A stretch of 64,000 bases of DNA from JANXQG01 sp963804375 (GCA_963804375.1 CAWDQE010000014.1:372001-436000), one strand, 5' to 3'; shown: positions 33,867 through 43,248, counted from the first letter of the stretch. Made by a program: numbers and translations. Notes: generated by a model from the sequence alone, not told the origin.

Positions 33867-35050
33867 GTGATTCAAGTCTTCAAGCCGTCGATGACCCAGG
33901 AAGAGATCGACGCGGTCGCCGAGGTGTTGCGCTCGGGCTGGATTGGGCTGGGCCCGAAAACCGCGGAGTTCGAAAAACGCTTTGCCGAATTCGTCGGCAC
34001 CACCTATGCCGTGGCGGTGAACTCCTGCACGGCCGCCTTGGACATGGCCCTGAAACTGCTCGAGGTGAACCACGGGCACGAGGTGATCGTGCCCACGATG
34101 ACGTTCGTGTCGACGGCCCACTGCGTCGCCTACCGCCTGGCGATGCCGGTCTTTGCCGATGTCGATCCGCATACCCTGGCGCTGGACCTGGAGGACGTCC
34201 GCCGCAAGATCACCAGCCGCACACGGGCGATCATTCCGGTGCACTACTCCGGCCGGCCGATCGACCTGGACGCCTTGAAGGAAATCGCGGGCGGGATCCC
34301 CATCATCGAAGACTGGCGCACGCCACCGGGGCACGCTACAAGGGCCGCAGCGTGGGCTCGATCGGCGACATCGGCTGCTTCAGCTTCCATGCGGTGAAGA
34401 ACCTGGCCATGGGCGACGGCGGCGCCCTGACGCTGAACCATGAGCAGTGGATGCTGCGGAGCAAGCGGCTCCGCTGGCTGGGAATCGACAAAGGCACGTG
34501 GGACCGCACGGGCACCGACAAGTCGTATTGGTGGCAGTACTTCGTCGACGAGATCGGCCTGAAGTGCCACTTGAACGACATTGCCGCCGCCATCGGGCTG
34601 GTGCAGTTGCGGCGGCTGGGGTCGCTCAACGGCCGGCGGCGGGAGATCGCCCGCCGGTATTCCGAGGCCTTCGCCGCCTACGATTTCATGGAGACGCCGC
34701 CGGCCGACACGGCCGATTTCGAATCGTCATGGCACATCTACTGCCTCAAGACGCCGCAGCGCGACGACCTGTGCTCGTTCCTGCAGCAGCGGGGCATCGC
34801 CACGGGCGTACACTACACGCCGATCCATCTCTACTCGTGCTACGGCAACAAGCCGCATCTGCCGCAGGCCGAAGAGGTCTTCCAGCGGATCGTCTCGCTG
34901 CCCATGTATCCTGACATGACCGACGCCGACGTCCAACAGGTGATCGACGCGATCACCGCGTATTACGTCGCGGCCGGCTTCATCGGCGCGCGCAAGGCGG
35001 TGAAGTTGCCGCGCGAAGAAACGGGCAAGCCAAAACGTACCGCCGCCTGA
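33867..35050 (+). CDS. DegT/DnrJ/EryC1-family sugar aminotransferase, frameshifted
   Basis: GTG 33867 with AAGGAGGA upstream. Frame 1 gives IQVFKPSMTQEEIDAVAEVL, GTTYAVAVNSCTAALDMAL, IVPTMTFVSTAHCV and ITSRTRAIIPVHYSGRP up to IPIIED. A base is missing near 34313-34316; frame 2 resumes HATGARYKGRSVGSIGDIG and CFSFHAVKNLAMGDGG, which holds the PLP lysine, to 35050. Restored length is about 394 residues, normal for the family. These enzymes add amino groups to nucleotide-linked keto sugars. It heads the glycan cluster with a methyltransferase, an N-acetyltransferase and glycosyltransferases, consistent with making an acylated amino sugar. Confidence 0.88.
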
Positions 35051-35198
35051 CTTGTATCGTCCTGTCATTTCACGGAACGTCGTTGAACTTGATCCGCCGA
35101 ATGGAAATGCGTAGGATGGCCCCGGGCCGCATTGTCGCACAATGCCGCGCGTGCCGCTGGGCGGGAAACGGCCGATATCCAGGGAAGGAACCAGACCG

Positions 35199-35935
35199 AT
35201 GAACTATCAGGGCAATGTCGAATTCTTCAAGAGGGTTACAGAACCGCTTCAAGGGTGGCTCTTACCACAGGCGGCGATCAGGACGCTCGATCTGTTGGAT
35301 TGGCAGGTCGCCAACAGGGTTCGCGGCGGGCTGTTGGAGATCGGCGTTTTCTGCGGAAAGTACTTCTCCCTGTTGCTCCACTCGGCCAACGCCGCCAAGG
35401 AGAAGATCCTGGGCGTGGATACGTTTGAATTCGCGCCCAAAATCAGGTCTTGGATCTGCTCGGCAGAAATGGGGCGGATGCCCGCCGCGTTCAGATGATC
35501 CAGCGATCGTCAGCCGATGTCACGGCAGCGGAAATCATTGCCTGTCTTGGCGGCAGTGCCCGTTTTATCAGCGTGGACGGGTCTCACCTGAAGCCTGGCG
35601 TTCTTAACGACCTGCGCCTGTCGGATCAGGTGTTGTCGGACCAAGGCATCGTTGCCGCGGATGATTTCTTGAACTGCCTGTGTATGGGAGTTGCCGAAGC
35701 CATCCTGGCGTTCCTTCCTGCGAGCAAGTCGTGGCTCGTGCCTTTTGCCTACATTCCGAACAAGCTCCTCCTGTGCCGTCCCGCCATGCGGGACACCTAT
35801 GCCAAGGTGCTGGAAGCCGCCTTGCTAGCGCATCCCTATGATGCCGTTGGGGAACAGTTCAAGAACAGTCACGGGCAGGATCGAAATAAAGTCTTCACGG
35901 AACTTGTGGGATCGCCGGTGTTGGTGGCGAGTTGA
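35199..35935 (+). CDS. Class I SAM-dependent methyltransferase-like protein, frameshifted
   Basis: ATG 35199. Frame 1 contains the SAM-binding strand GGLLEIGVFCGKYFSLLLHSA and acidic strand KILGVDTFEFAPK; frame 2 continues NQVLDLLGRNGADARRVQMI, ARFISVDGSHLKPGVLNDL and GIVAADDFLN, ending at 35935. A single A is missing from the run at 35438-35443. The restored protein, about 245 residues, fits Methyltransf_24-type enzymes (SVDGSH motif) found in glycan and polyketide clusters. Acceptor unknown. Confidence 0.75.
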
Positions 35936-36005
35936 ATTCCGGGCACGCCCGCTGTCCCCACTACGATCAAGCGAAAACGGGCCGCCGTCGCACGAGGAGC
36001 ATTCG

Positions 36006-36542
36006 ATGGATATCCGCACGATTCTCCGCAAACGTCGCCTCTCGCCGCTGGAAGCCGGGCGCGTCCGCCTGCGGTTGCTGGAACAGCAGGACCTGCCGCG
36101 GACGCTGGCCTGGCGCAATCAGGACCACATCCGCCGCTGGTTCTTCTTCAGCGAGCGGCTCACCCAGGAACAGCATGCCGCCTGGTTCGCCCGCTACCAG
36201 GAGCGCGACGACGACTTCGTTTTCATCATTGAGGAAGCGGCGGGCGAACGGCCGATCGGACAGGTGGCCATTTACAACGTCGACTGGGCCAAGGGGACGG
36301 CCGAATTCGGCCGCTTGATGATCGGCGAGGCCGATGCCGCCGGCCGCGGTCTGGCCCGCGAGGCCGCCGCCGCCGCCGTCGCCCTGGCCTTCGAACAACT
36401 TGGCATGCAGGAAATCTATCTCGAAGTGCTTCCCGGCAACGTGCGGGCGATCAAGGTCTACGAAGCCTGCGGATTCGAAGTCACCAGCCGTACGGAAAAG
36501 GCCCTGAGGATGAGCAAGCGGGCCGCCGCCAAAGCCGCCTGA
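36006..36542 (+). CDS. GNAT N-acetyltransferase (sugar-amine, PseH-like)
   Basis: 178 residues. LRLLEQQDLPRTLAWRNQ and IRRWFFFSERLTQEQHAAWF begin the family typical of PseH/RimJ-like transferases, and the acetyl-CoA site follows (GRGLAREAAAAAVALAF, LEVLPGNVRAIKVYEACGF). After the sugar aminotransferase, it probably N-acetylates the amino sugar made there. GAGG lies before the ATG. Confidence 0.85.
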   Translation: MDIRTILRKRRLSPLEAGRVRLRLLEQQDLPRTLAWRNQDHIRRWFFFSERLTQEQHAAWFARYQERDDDFVFIIEEAAGERPIGQVAIYNVDWAKGTAEFGRLMIGEADAAGRGLAREAAAAAVALAFEQLGMQEIYLEVLPGNVRAIKVYEACGFEVTSRTEKALRMSKRAAAKAA

Positions 36543-36556
36543 AGAGTCGAAAAAGA

Positions 36557-37549
36557 ATGAGCCGTGCCATCCATTCACTACCCGCCGACGGTTCTCAATG
36601 CTCGCACTTGCGGTGCGGATCGGGGTCCGTTGCCGTGGTTGAGACGCCGTGCGCTGCTGGGAAAGTCGAAGACGCCGCGAGCGTAGAACGCCGTTCGGCG
36701 CGGAATGTCGCCGACCACGACCACGACCACGACCACGACCATGAGTACATGGTGCCCGACATGGTGCCCGACATGGTGTCCAACAAGGTGCCCGATATGG
36801 TGCCCGACCTTTCCGTGGTCTTTCCCTTCTTCGGTCGCTACGAGCGCGTCGAAGAAGGCATCTTCCAGCGGCTAGAGGAATTGGAGCCGCTCGCCCAGGA
36901 CTTCGAGTTCGTCTTCGTGCTGGATGGTCCGTTCTGGAAGACCTTGTGCCTGGTCCAAACCATCGCGCAGCGGTTTCCCCAGGCGAAGTGCGTGGAGATC
37001 GATCGGCAAACGGACCTTCCGGCAGTTTTGTTCAACGCCGGAATGCGGGCAAGTCGAGCGCGGGCCGTGGCCTTCGCCCTGGCGAACCAAGCGTGCACCG
37101 CCACGAACTATCGGCGCCTGGCGGGCGCCGTCCGCCTGGGCGAACCGGGCCAGGCTTTTTATTTGGCGTCGCCGGAAATACGAGGCCGCTTCTCCAGCCT
37201 GCCGACGGCGGGCCTGCTTCACGGCTGGCAGCAATACGGTCCGCTGCTGCCGTTGACCGCCGTGGCGGCCCCGCGCAACAGCAACGCCTTCGACGAATCG
37301 CCCCTGCTCCAGACCGCGTGCGACTGGGATTGGCTCGTGAGGCTTTCCAAAGACGTGCAGGTCCAGCACGCGGGCGAACTCGTGGGCACGGCTTCCGCGG
37401 TTCCCCTGCGGCGCTACCCTTTCTGCCGGCTTTTCCGGCCTTCGGACGATCTCCAGCACCGCTACGTCGTGCGTAGCAAGCAGCCTACGCAGTATAGCGG
37501 GGAAGTGCCGCGCAGTCCTGGTGCCAGGAATCTTTCTTGCCCGACTTGA
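36557..37549 (+). CDS. Glycosyltransferase-like protein with repeat-derived N-terminus
   Basis: 330 residues if started at ATG 36557. The recognisable part begins LSVVFPFFGRYERVEEGIFQ near residue 85 and resembles a GT-A (family 2) nucleotide-sugar fold, with FVFVLDGP and a C-terminal NSNAFDESPLLQTACDWDWLVRLS segment. It lacks an obvious DxD. Residues about 51-84 (DHDHDHDHDHEY, then MVPDM repeats) are encoded by a copy of the dispersed CCATG repeat. ATGs at 36749 onwards, down to 36797 (MVPDLSVVF), lie inside the repeat, so the native start may be 36797 with the repeat supplying the start codon. Its 3' end overlaps the next gene. Confidence 0.65.
   Translation: MSRAIHSLPADGSQCSHLRCGSGSVAVVETPCAAGKVEDAASVERRSARNVADHDHDHDHDHEYMVPDMVPDMVSNKVPDMVPDLSVVFPFFGRYERVEEGIFQRLEELEPLAQDFEFVFVLDGPFWKTLCLVQTIAQRFPQAKCVEIDRQTDLPAVLFNAGMRASRARAVAFALANQACTATNYRRLAGAVRLGEPGQAFYLASPEIRGRFSSLPTAGLLHGWQQYGPLLPLTAVAAPRNSNAFDESPLLQTACDWDWLVRLSKDVQVQHAGELVGTASAVPLRRYPFCRLFRPSDDLQHRYVVRSKQPTQYSGEVPRSPGARNLSCPT
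36709..36808 (-). repeat. Dispersed CCATG repeat, expanded copy C inside a coding region
   Basis: Minus-strand orientation: four tandem GGGCACCATG-like units and a stretch of GGTCGT hexamers. In the gene's frame it reads HDHDHDHDHEYM and VPDMVPDM. Longest copy in the window. Confidence 0.85.
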
Positions 37550-38703
37550 AGCCCGACGACTCCAGTTACTTGCAACGTCGCGCCGAGACGTTCGGATCGA
37601 TGCTCGGTCCCGGCGGGAATGAAGCCCGACGCGGACACCATGTCGGGCACCATGTACCCATGGTCGTGGCCGGCGAGGCCGGGCCCTATAAGATCGCGAT
37701 TACCGGCGGCGACTGGGAATACCATCATAATCGATTGACGTTCTTCAATTATCTCGATTACCTGCAAGGGTCCGGCTTCGCGTCGTACAAGGTCCTCTTG
37801 GACCGGTCTGTCACACGTTCCGATCTCGCCGGCAATGACCTGGTCGTGTTGACGCGGGCCCGTTGCGGCCAGGTGAGATCCGTCATCGATCACTGTGCGG
37901 CGCTGGGCATCCCGACGCTCTACATGATCGACGACAACTGGTTGACTGTTGCCGCCGACTACCCCAAGTATTACGCACGTATTTTCTCGCCGGGCAGACC
38001 GGACTACGAGAACTTCCTGTATGCGCTGCGGCATGTCACGGCGGTGCTCACGTACAGTCCGATCCTGGCGGAAGACATCGCCCCCTACGCGCGGCGCATC
38101 CTCCGCCTTCCGGTGAGCGTGCCGCTGGCTGAGTTCGAGTCGGTGCCGCGGCCGGTGCATGCGGATGGTTTCGTGGTTGGATACGCAGGTTCCTTGCGGC
38201 ACGAAGACGCCGCCTTTGCCGCCATGGCGGCGGTGGCGCGGAAGCGTCAGGACGTGCGTGTCTTGCTCTTCGGCGATTTCTCGCCGGAGCAGCAGCGGAT
38301 GTTCGACGGCCTGCATGCCACATGGCTCCCGCCAGACACCTATGACGGCTACATCCGCAAGATCCGCCAGGCGGGGCCGGACATCCTCGTGGCCCCGCTG
38401 GGGAACAAGCGGATGGAGCACTCGAAGTGCCCCAACAAGTACCTGGAAATCACGGCGGCCGGCGCCGTGGGCGTGTACAGTGCCGTCCCGCCCTACACAG
38501 CGCACATCGAACACGGCAGGAACGGCATCCTGGTGCACGACAGCGATTCCGAAGCCGAGTGGAGCGAAGCGATGGAAAGCCTGCTGGAGCGCCGCACGTT
38601 GATGCGGATTTGGCAGGCCGCGCGTGACGACGTGGGCAAGCATTACGACGTGCCCGTGGTTGCCGAACAGTTCCGTCGCATGATTCTCGACTTTCTCGCC
38701 TGA
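37537..38703 (+). CDS. Glycosyltransferase, group 1 (GT-B) type
   Basis: 388 residues from TTG 37537, overlapping the preceding gene by 13 bp; ATGs at 37600 or 37660 are alternatives, the latter lying inside a repeat. The GT-B fold is seen as YKIAITGGDWEYHHNRLTFF (N-domain), TLYMIDDNW, VVGYAGSLRHEDAAFAAM (start of C-domain) and CPNKYLEITAAGAVGVYS (nucleotide-sugar binding E-containing motif). Residues about 30-48 (RRGHHVGHHVPMVVAGE) come from repeat copy D. Likely adds a sugar to a cell-envelope or exopolysaccharide unit. Confidence 0.78.
   Translation: MPDLKPDDSSYLQRRAETFGSMLGPGGNEARRGHHVGHHVPMVVAGEAGPYKIAITGGDWEYHHNRLTFFNYLDYLQGSGFASYKVLLDRSVTRSDLAGNDLVVLTRARCGQVRSVIDHCAALGIPTLYMIDDNWLTVAADYPKYYARIFSPGRPDYENFLYALRHVTAVLTYSPILAEDIAPYARRILRLPVSVPLAEFESVPRPVHADGFVVGYAGSLRHEDAAFAAMAAVARKRQDVRVLLFGDFSPEQQRMFDGLHATWLPPDTYDGYIRKIRQAGPDILVAPLGNKRMEHSKCPNKYLEITAAGAVGVYSAVPPYTAHIEHGRNGILVHDSDSEAEWSEAMESLLERRTLMRIWQAARDDVGKHYDVPVVAEQFRRMILDFLA
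37625..37680 (+). repeat. Dispersed CCATG repeat, copy D inside a coding region
   Basis: ACACCATGTCGGGCACCATG then TACCCATGGTCGTGG and CCGGCGAGGCCGGG. In frame it encodes HHVGHHVPMVVAGEA near the N-terminus of the glycosyltransferase. Confidence 0.85.
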
Positions 38704-38710
38704 AAAAAGA

Positions 38711-40207
38711 ATGACTACCATGCTCCATATCGGTCTCTTGTCACACTCGCCCCATATTTGCGGCGCGGAGAGGATGCTGCTCAACTTGGCCATCGGGTTG
38801 TCGAAGACGGGGCGGATCAGTCCCCTGCTGTTCATTCCCGCGCCGGATACGGGTCCCCTGGCCTCGATGGCCGCGGAGCACGGCATCCGCTACGCGGAAA
38901 TCCCGTCGCCTTCCTGGTACTTTTACGAAGACCAGGAGTCGGCCAGGAGCTACTGGTCGCGCATCGCCCTCCAGGCCAACGGCTACTGCAACGTCATGCA
39001 GCAGTATCCGTTGGACGTCGTGGTGGTCAATACCCTCACCTCCTTGCCGCCGGTCATGGCGGCCATGAAATTGCAGATTCCTTACGTGGCGTGGGTGCAC
39101 GGGATTACCGACGCGGGCCTGCTGCGACGGGCGTCGCCGCTCTCGCGCATCGGCGAGAACCTGACCTTGCGCGGGGCGGCACGTGTGGTTGCCTGTTCGG
39201 AATGGACCGCGCGGCATTTCCGCTATCGAGCTGCGCCCCGCGACGTCACCGTTATCCTGAATTGGACAGAAGTCCCCGCCGCTGCGCCCAGCCAGCGCCG
39301 CGACCGGGCACCATGTACCCATGGTCGGCGCTTCGTCTGCCTTTCCACCCTGGAGAAGCACAAAGGGCTCGACGTGGCGATCCGGGCTCTCGGCTCCCTG
39401 AAGGCCGCTGGCCAGAAGTGCTTCCTCGATCTGTATGGCGACGGCGACGACAAGGAATGGTTCCGGCAGATCATTCGCGAGGAGCATCTCGAAAATGAAG
39501 TCCGCCTGCGGGGTAGAACCACGAATGTCAGCGAAGTTTACGAAACATCGCTGGCCACTCTTTTCCCCTCGCGCATCGAGTCCTTCGGAATGCTCGCGAT
39601 CGAGTCGATGGCCGCGCGAACTCCGGTGATCGCCTCGGCCGTTGGCGGCCTGTGCGAGATCATCGACGACGGCCAGACCGGCATGCTCTTCGAATCGGGA
39701 AATATCCAGCAGTTGGCGGCCTGCATGTCCAGGCTCCTGGACGATCCCCAAGAGGCCGAGCGGTTGGGCCAGGCGGGCTACCGCAAAGCGCTGGCCCAGT
39801 TCAACGGCGAAGTCTCCCTGCGGAAGTTCGAGTCCATCCTGCTCGACGCCGCCGCGGGCACCATGTACCCATGGTCGGCGGCCGTGGACCAGGACAAGTT
39901 CATCTTGACCGAGTTGCTCGATGCGGTCGGCGGGGTCGGGCAGCTTGAGCCCGCTTGTGTTCCCGGTGCGACGCGCGACCAGCTCCCGGTCTACGGCGGA
40001 CAGTACGACATGCGTCTGCCCTACGACCGTGAAGCGTTCGAGAATTCCAGCGTCGTCGACATGGCGGCCGCCATGGCAAGGGCCATCCGCCGGCGGGGCC
40101 TCCGCCGTCTGGCTCGTAAGGCCTTTGCCCGCGGCAACGAATTCATCCAGCACACGTTCTCGGGCGTCCTGAGAAGGCTCCGGCATCCATTATCCAAGCG
40201 GGTTTGA
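38711..40207 (+). CDS. Glycosyltransferase family 4 protein
   Basis: 498 residues. N-domain: HIGLLSHSPHICGAERMLLNLA; C-domain: LSTLEKHKGLDVAIRALGSL, LRGRTTNVSEVYETS, FPSRIESFGMLAIESMAARTPVIAS (the GT4 ESFGMxxxE motif) and GGLCEIIDDGQTGML. Two in-frame repeats break it: residues 198-207 (RAPCTHGRR) in the linker between the two domains, and residues 382-390 (GTMYPWSAA) just after the catalytic domain. Both sit at tolerant surface positions. The gene starts 8 bp after the previous one; same cluster. Confidence 0.88.
   Translation: MTTMLHIGLLSHSPHICGAERMLLNLAIGLSKTGRISPLLFIPAPDTGPLASMAAEHGIRYAEIPSPSWYFYEDQESARSYWSRIALQANGYCNVMQQYPLDVVVVNTLTSLPPVMAAMKLQIPYVAWVHGITDAGLLRRASPLSRIGENLTLRGAARVVACSEWTARHFRYRAAPRDVTVILNWTEVPAAAPSQRRDRAPCTHGRRFVCLSTLEKHKGLDVAIRALGSLKAAGQKCFLDLYGDGDDKEWFRQIIREEHLENEVRLRGRTTNVSEVYETSLATLFPSRIESFGMLAIESMAARTPVIASAVGGLCEIIDDGQTGMLFESGNIQQLAACMSRLLDDPQEAERLGQAGYRKALAQFNGEVSLRKFESILLDAAAGTMYPWSAAVDQDKFILTELLDAVGGVGQLEPACVPGATRDQLPVYGGQYDMRLPYDREAFENSSVVDMAAAMARAIRRRGLRRLARKAFARGNEFIQHTFSGVLRRLRHPLSKRV
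39304..39330 (+). repeat. Dispersed CCATG repeat, short copy E inside the GT4 gene
   Basis: Core CCGGGCACCATGTACCC then ATGGTCGGCG. Encodes RAPCTHGRR in the interdomain linker; read in a different frame from copy F. Confidence 0.85.
39854..39881 (+). repeat. Dispersed CCATG repeat, short copy F inside the GT4 gene
   Basis: Core CGGGCACCATGTACCC then ATGGTCGGCGG. Encodes AGTMYPWSAA, a different frame of the same DNA as copy E, showing the element was inserted rather than selected for its peptide. Confidence 0.85.
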
Positions 40208-40228
40208 GCCTGACACGAAAGCCTTCGC

Positions 40229-41611
40229 ATGCAAGTCAATCGTCCCCGCATCCTGGCGGTGTTGCCGGGGTTCATTCCTTCGACGATGATCACCGTCGTC
40301 AAGCCGTTGGTGAACCTGCACCGTGCGGGCCGGATCTCCGCGCGGATCGTGCTGGAATCGCAGGCCGGGCGAAACGATACGGACTGGGCCGACGCGATTG
40401 TCTTGTGCCGCAACACCGAGCCGCGGCACGCCCCGCTCCTGGCCGCCGCCCGGTCCCGCGGCACACCGTTGATCTACGACCTGGACGACAACTTGTTCGA
40501 GCTGCCGCCGAACTGCGAGGGCTTGTCGCGCTTGCGGGAGGCCTCGCGGCAGGCGATGTTGACGGAATACCTGCGCGCGGCCGCGCTGGTTCGCGTCTAC
40601 TCGCAGCCGCTGGCCGACCGCGTGGCCACCGTGAATCCGCGGGTCGTGCAGACGTTCGCACCGGTCGATATGTCGCTCGTGCCGCCGCCGCCACCCGCAA
40701 GCGGATGCCCGACCAGGCCGCCGGGCCCGATCAAGATCGTCTATGCGACCAGCCGCACGCAAGATCCGTTGTGCGAGATCTTCTGGCCCGCGCTGGCACG
40801 CATCCTCGGCCGCTACGGGAACCGGATCGAGGCCCATTTCTGGGGCTGCCGTCCGCCGATTAAGGATGAAGGAGGAAGGAGGAAGGATGAATTCGGCCTT
40901 CATCCTCCATCCTTCATCCTTCATCCTTCCTTCCGCAACGTCCGGCACCACGGCCTGGTCTGCCAGTACGACCGCTACCTGCGACGTTTTTCCCGCGCTG
41001 GATACGATATCGGTCTGGCCCCCTTGCCGGACGACGTCTTCTATCGCTCGAAAACCAACAATAAGTTTCGCGAGTACGGGGCCAGCGGCATCGCCGGCAT
41101 CTATTCGCACAACGACGTCTATTCCCAGTGTGTGCAGCACGAATTCTCCGGCCTGCTGGTGTCCAACGATGCGCAGAGCTGGCACGACGCCATCGAGCGC
41201 CTGATCGAGGATGCAGCTCTCCGCACGCGGATTCAGCAAGAGGCCCGGCAATACGTGCGCGAGCACTACGCCCAGGAGAAGTTCGAGCAGCTTTTCCTGG
41301 AGCAAATCCGCGACGTGCTGAGCATGCCGGCCGAATCGCCGGCCCTCGCCGTGTCACGGGCTGCCAGCCCGTGGAATGCGACACGAGGCTGCCTGTCCCC
41401 GGCGTCGCCCGCAGCGGAAACCGGACCATCGGCCCAGCCCGGCTTCTTCCGCCGCCTGGGCGAACAGGGCATGCGGTCGCTGGGCACCTTGCGGCAACTG
41501 GGGCCGCGGCAGGGCTGGACTGCGCTCCGCTGGTTCGTCAACGACCGCTGCCTGGCCGTCTGGCTGCGCTGGCAGCTTTGGCGTCCGACCGGTTGGCCGC
41601 GAAGGTCGTAG
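40229..41611 (+). CDS. Glycosyltransferase (GT-B, CgeB/GT1-like)
   Basis: 460 residues. PRILAVLPGFIPSTMITVVKP at the start, TPLIYDLDDNLFELP (a DLDDN motif), IKIVYATSRTQDPLCEIFWPAL at the start of the C-domain, and FREYGASGIAGIYSHNDVYSQ as the donor-site motif. Residues 211-234 (KDEGGRRKDEF, then LHPPSFILHPSF) are encoded by an inverted GGATGAA repeat inserted between two core strands. The C-terminus after residue 370 is Pro/Arg-rich and basic. Last gene of the glycan cluster; 21 bp after the GT4 gene. Confidence 0.78.
   Translation: MQVNRPRILAVLPGFIPSTMITVVKPLVNLHRAGRISARIVLESQAGRNDTDWADAIVLCRNTEPRHAPLLAAARSRGTPLIYDLDDNLFELPPNCEGLSRLREASRQAMLTEYLRAAALVRVYSQPLADRVATVNPRVVQTFAPVDMSLVPPPPPASGCPTRPPGPIKIVYATSRTQDPLCEIFWPALARILGRYGNRIEAHFWGCRPPIKDEGGRRKDEFGLHPPSFILHPSFRNVRHHGLVCQYDRYLRRFSRAGYDIGLAPLPDDVFYRSKTNNKFREYGASGIAGIYSHNDVYSQCVQHEFSGLLVSNDAQSWHDAIERLIEDAALRTRIQQEARQYVREHYAQEKFEQLFLEQIRDVLSMPAESPALAVSRAASPWNATRGCLSPASPAAETGPSAQPGFFRRLGEQGMRSLGTLRQLGPRQGWTALRWFVNDRCLAVWLRWQLWRPTGWPRRS
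40861..40931. repeat. Inverted GGATGAA heptamer repeat inside a glycosyltransferase gene
   Basis: GGATGAA/GGAGGAA units to about 40890 face TTCATCC units to 40931, giving a long hairpin of the heptamer that also forms the tandem array at 9779-9848. Length is compatible with reading through in frame. Confidence 0.85.
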
Positions 41612-41771
41612 GGTGAGCAGATCCAGGAATTGGCCTTGTACTTTGCGCCGATTTTCTGCCAATTTTCGACCCTCCCCCCCTACTTGCCATATCCATTTCG
41701 GCTGCACATAATAGAGGTCTGTTCGCCCCCCGGTTCTTTCCGGTAATTTTCCTCTTGCGCAGGCCCTTGCT

Positions 41772-42416
41772 ATGCCCATCGAGCACAAAATCCAGCTTCT
41801 CATTGCCGACGACCATGAAATGGTTCGCTGTGGCTTGAAAACCCTCCTTGCCGATACGGACATCAAGGTCGTGGCGGAGGCCGCGACCGGCCAGGCCGCA
41901 GTCAAACTCGCCCTGGAAAAGAAAGTCGACGTGGTGCTGCTGGACATCCGCATGCCCGACGGCGACGGGCTGACGACCCTGGGGCGCATCAAGCTCGACA
42001 AGCCGGACCTGCCGGTGCTGTTGTTCTCCGCATTCGACAACCCCGCCAGCATGGCCCGGGCGATCGCGCTGGGTGCCAGCGGCTTCTTGTTGAAGGGTTG
42101 CAGCCGGGACGAGTTGTTGCGCGCCATCCGGACCGTTGCCGCCGGCGAACAAATCTGGAGCCAGGAAACGCTCCACAGTGCGCGGCGCTCGTTGCGGACG
42201 CCGCGCTCGGCCGGCAACCTCGAAGTCTCCTTGAGCGAGGCGGAAGGCGACGTGCTGCGGCAGATGGCCAATGGGCTGACCAACAAGCAGATCGCCGTGG
42301 AGTTGGATATCACCTACGAGAAGGTCAAGGAACACGTGCAGCACATCTTCCGCAAGAGCGGCCTGACGGACCGCACGCAGACCGCGGTGTGGGCGGTGCG
42401 GAATAATCTGGTGTGA
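41772..42416 (+). CDS. NarL/LuxR-type response regulator
   Basis: 214 residues. Receiver domain: LLIADDHEMVRCGLKTLL (acidic pair Asp13/Asp14), phosphoacceptor Asp58 in DVVLLDIRMPDGDG, and ASGFLLKG with the conserved Lys. LuxR-type HTH: LSEAEGDVLRQMANGLTNKQIAVELDITYEKVKEHVQHIF. Orphan: no histidine kinase gene is adjacent. Target unknown; it follows the glycan cluster with a 160-bp gap containing no other gene. Confidence 0.93.
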   Translation: MPIEHKIQLLIADDHEMVRCGLKTLLADTDIKVVAEAATGQAAVKLALEKKVDVVLLDIRMPDGDGLTTLGRIKLDKPDLPVLLFSAFDNPASMARAIALGASGFLLKGCSRDELLRAIRTVAAGEQIWSQETLHSARRSLRTPRSAGNLEVSLSEAEGDVLRQMANGLTNKQIAVELDITYEKVKEHVQHIFRKSGLTDRTQTAVWAVRNNLV

Positions 42417-42492
42417 GCGGTCTGCCCTGGCGAGGCATTGATCCTGACCGTGCCCGACCACGTCGAGGCCCGGCAAGCGGGAGGGAATTACC

Positions 42493-43200
42493 ATGGCTAA
42501 ACGCCCCCGCCCCGGTTTCCTGCCGCACGGCCTCGCGCTGCTTTACGAGGACCGCGACATCCTTGTGGTCGACAAGCCGGCAGGACTCTTGACCGTCGGC
42601 ACCGATCGCGACAAGTCGCACACCGCCTACTACATCCTCACGGATTATGTTCGCAAGGGCTCTGCCCGCTCCCGAAACCGCGTGTTCATCGTGCATCGCC
42701 TGGACCGGGAGACTTCCGGGGTCCTCGTCTTCGCCAAGAGCGAAGAGGCGAAGTTCCGCTTGCAGGGTGCGTGGGGCGAGATCGAGAAGAAGTACCTTGC
42801 CGTCGTTCATGGCCGGTGCCAAAAGAGCGCGGAGACCATTACGACCTATCTCGCCGAGAACCAAGCGCACGTCGTCTACTCCACGCCCGATGGCACCCGG
42901 GGGAAGCTCTCCCACACCGCTTACAAGGTGCTCAAGCAGACCAAGGAATTCGCCTTGCTGGAAGTGAACTTGCTAACGGGCCGGAAGAACCAGATCCGGG
43001 TACATCTCGCCGGTATTGGGCATCCCATCGTGGGGGACCGCAAGTATGGCCGCCCGAAGGAAACCGGCCCCGGTCTGGCGCTTCACGCCTGGTCGATTTC
43101 GTTCAGGCACCCATTCCGTGATGAGCGACTGACTCTGACCGCGAAAGTGCCGGGGTTCTTTTATAAACTGGTTGGCCGCTTCGCGCTTGACCAGGTATGA
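42493..43200 (+). CDS. RluA-family pseudouridine synthase
   Basis: 235 residues. Catalytic motif VHRLDRETSGVLVFAKS with the nucleophilic Asp in RLDRETSG; also DILVVDKPAGLLTV, LTGRKNQIRVHLAGIGHPIVGDRKYG. It converts specific uridines of rRNA or tRNA to pseudouridine. No S4 domain at the N-terminus, so it belongs to the short RluA/RluC-like group; target site unknown. Confidence 0.92.
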   Translation: MAKRPRPGFLPHGLALLYEDRDILVVDKPAGLLTVGTDRDKSHTAYYILTDYVRKGSARSRNRVFIVHRLDRETSGVLVFAKSEEAKFRLQGAWGEIEKKYLAVVHGRCQKSAETITTYLAENQAHVVYSTPDGTRGKLSHTAYKVLKQTKEFALLEVNLLTGRKNQIRVHLAGIGHPIVGDRKYGRPKETGPGLALHAWSISFRHPFRDERLTLTAKVPGFFYKLVGRFALDQV

Positions 43201-43248
43201 TGAAAAGGGATTTTCCTATTTTGTGCTTCGCGCGGCTGAAGATGATAG

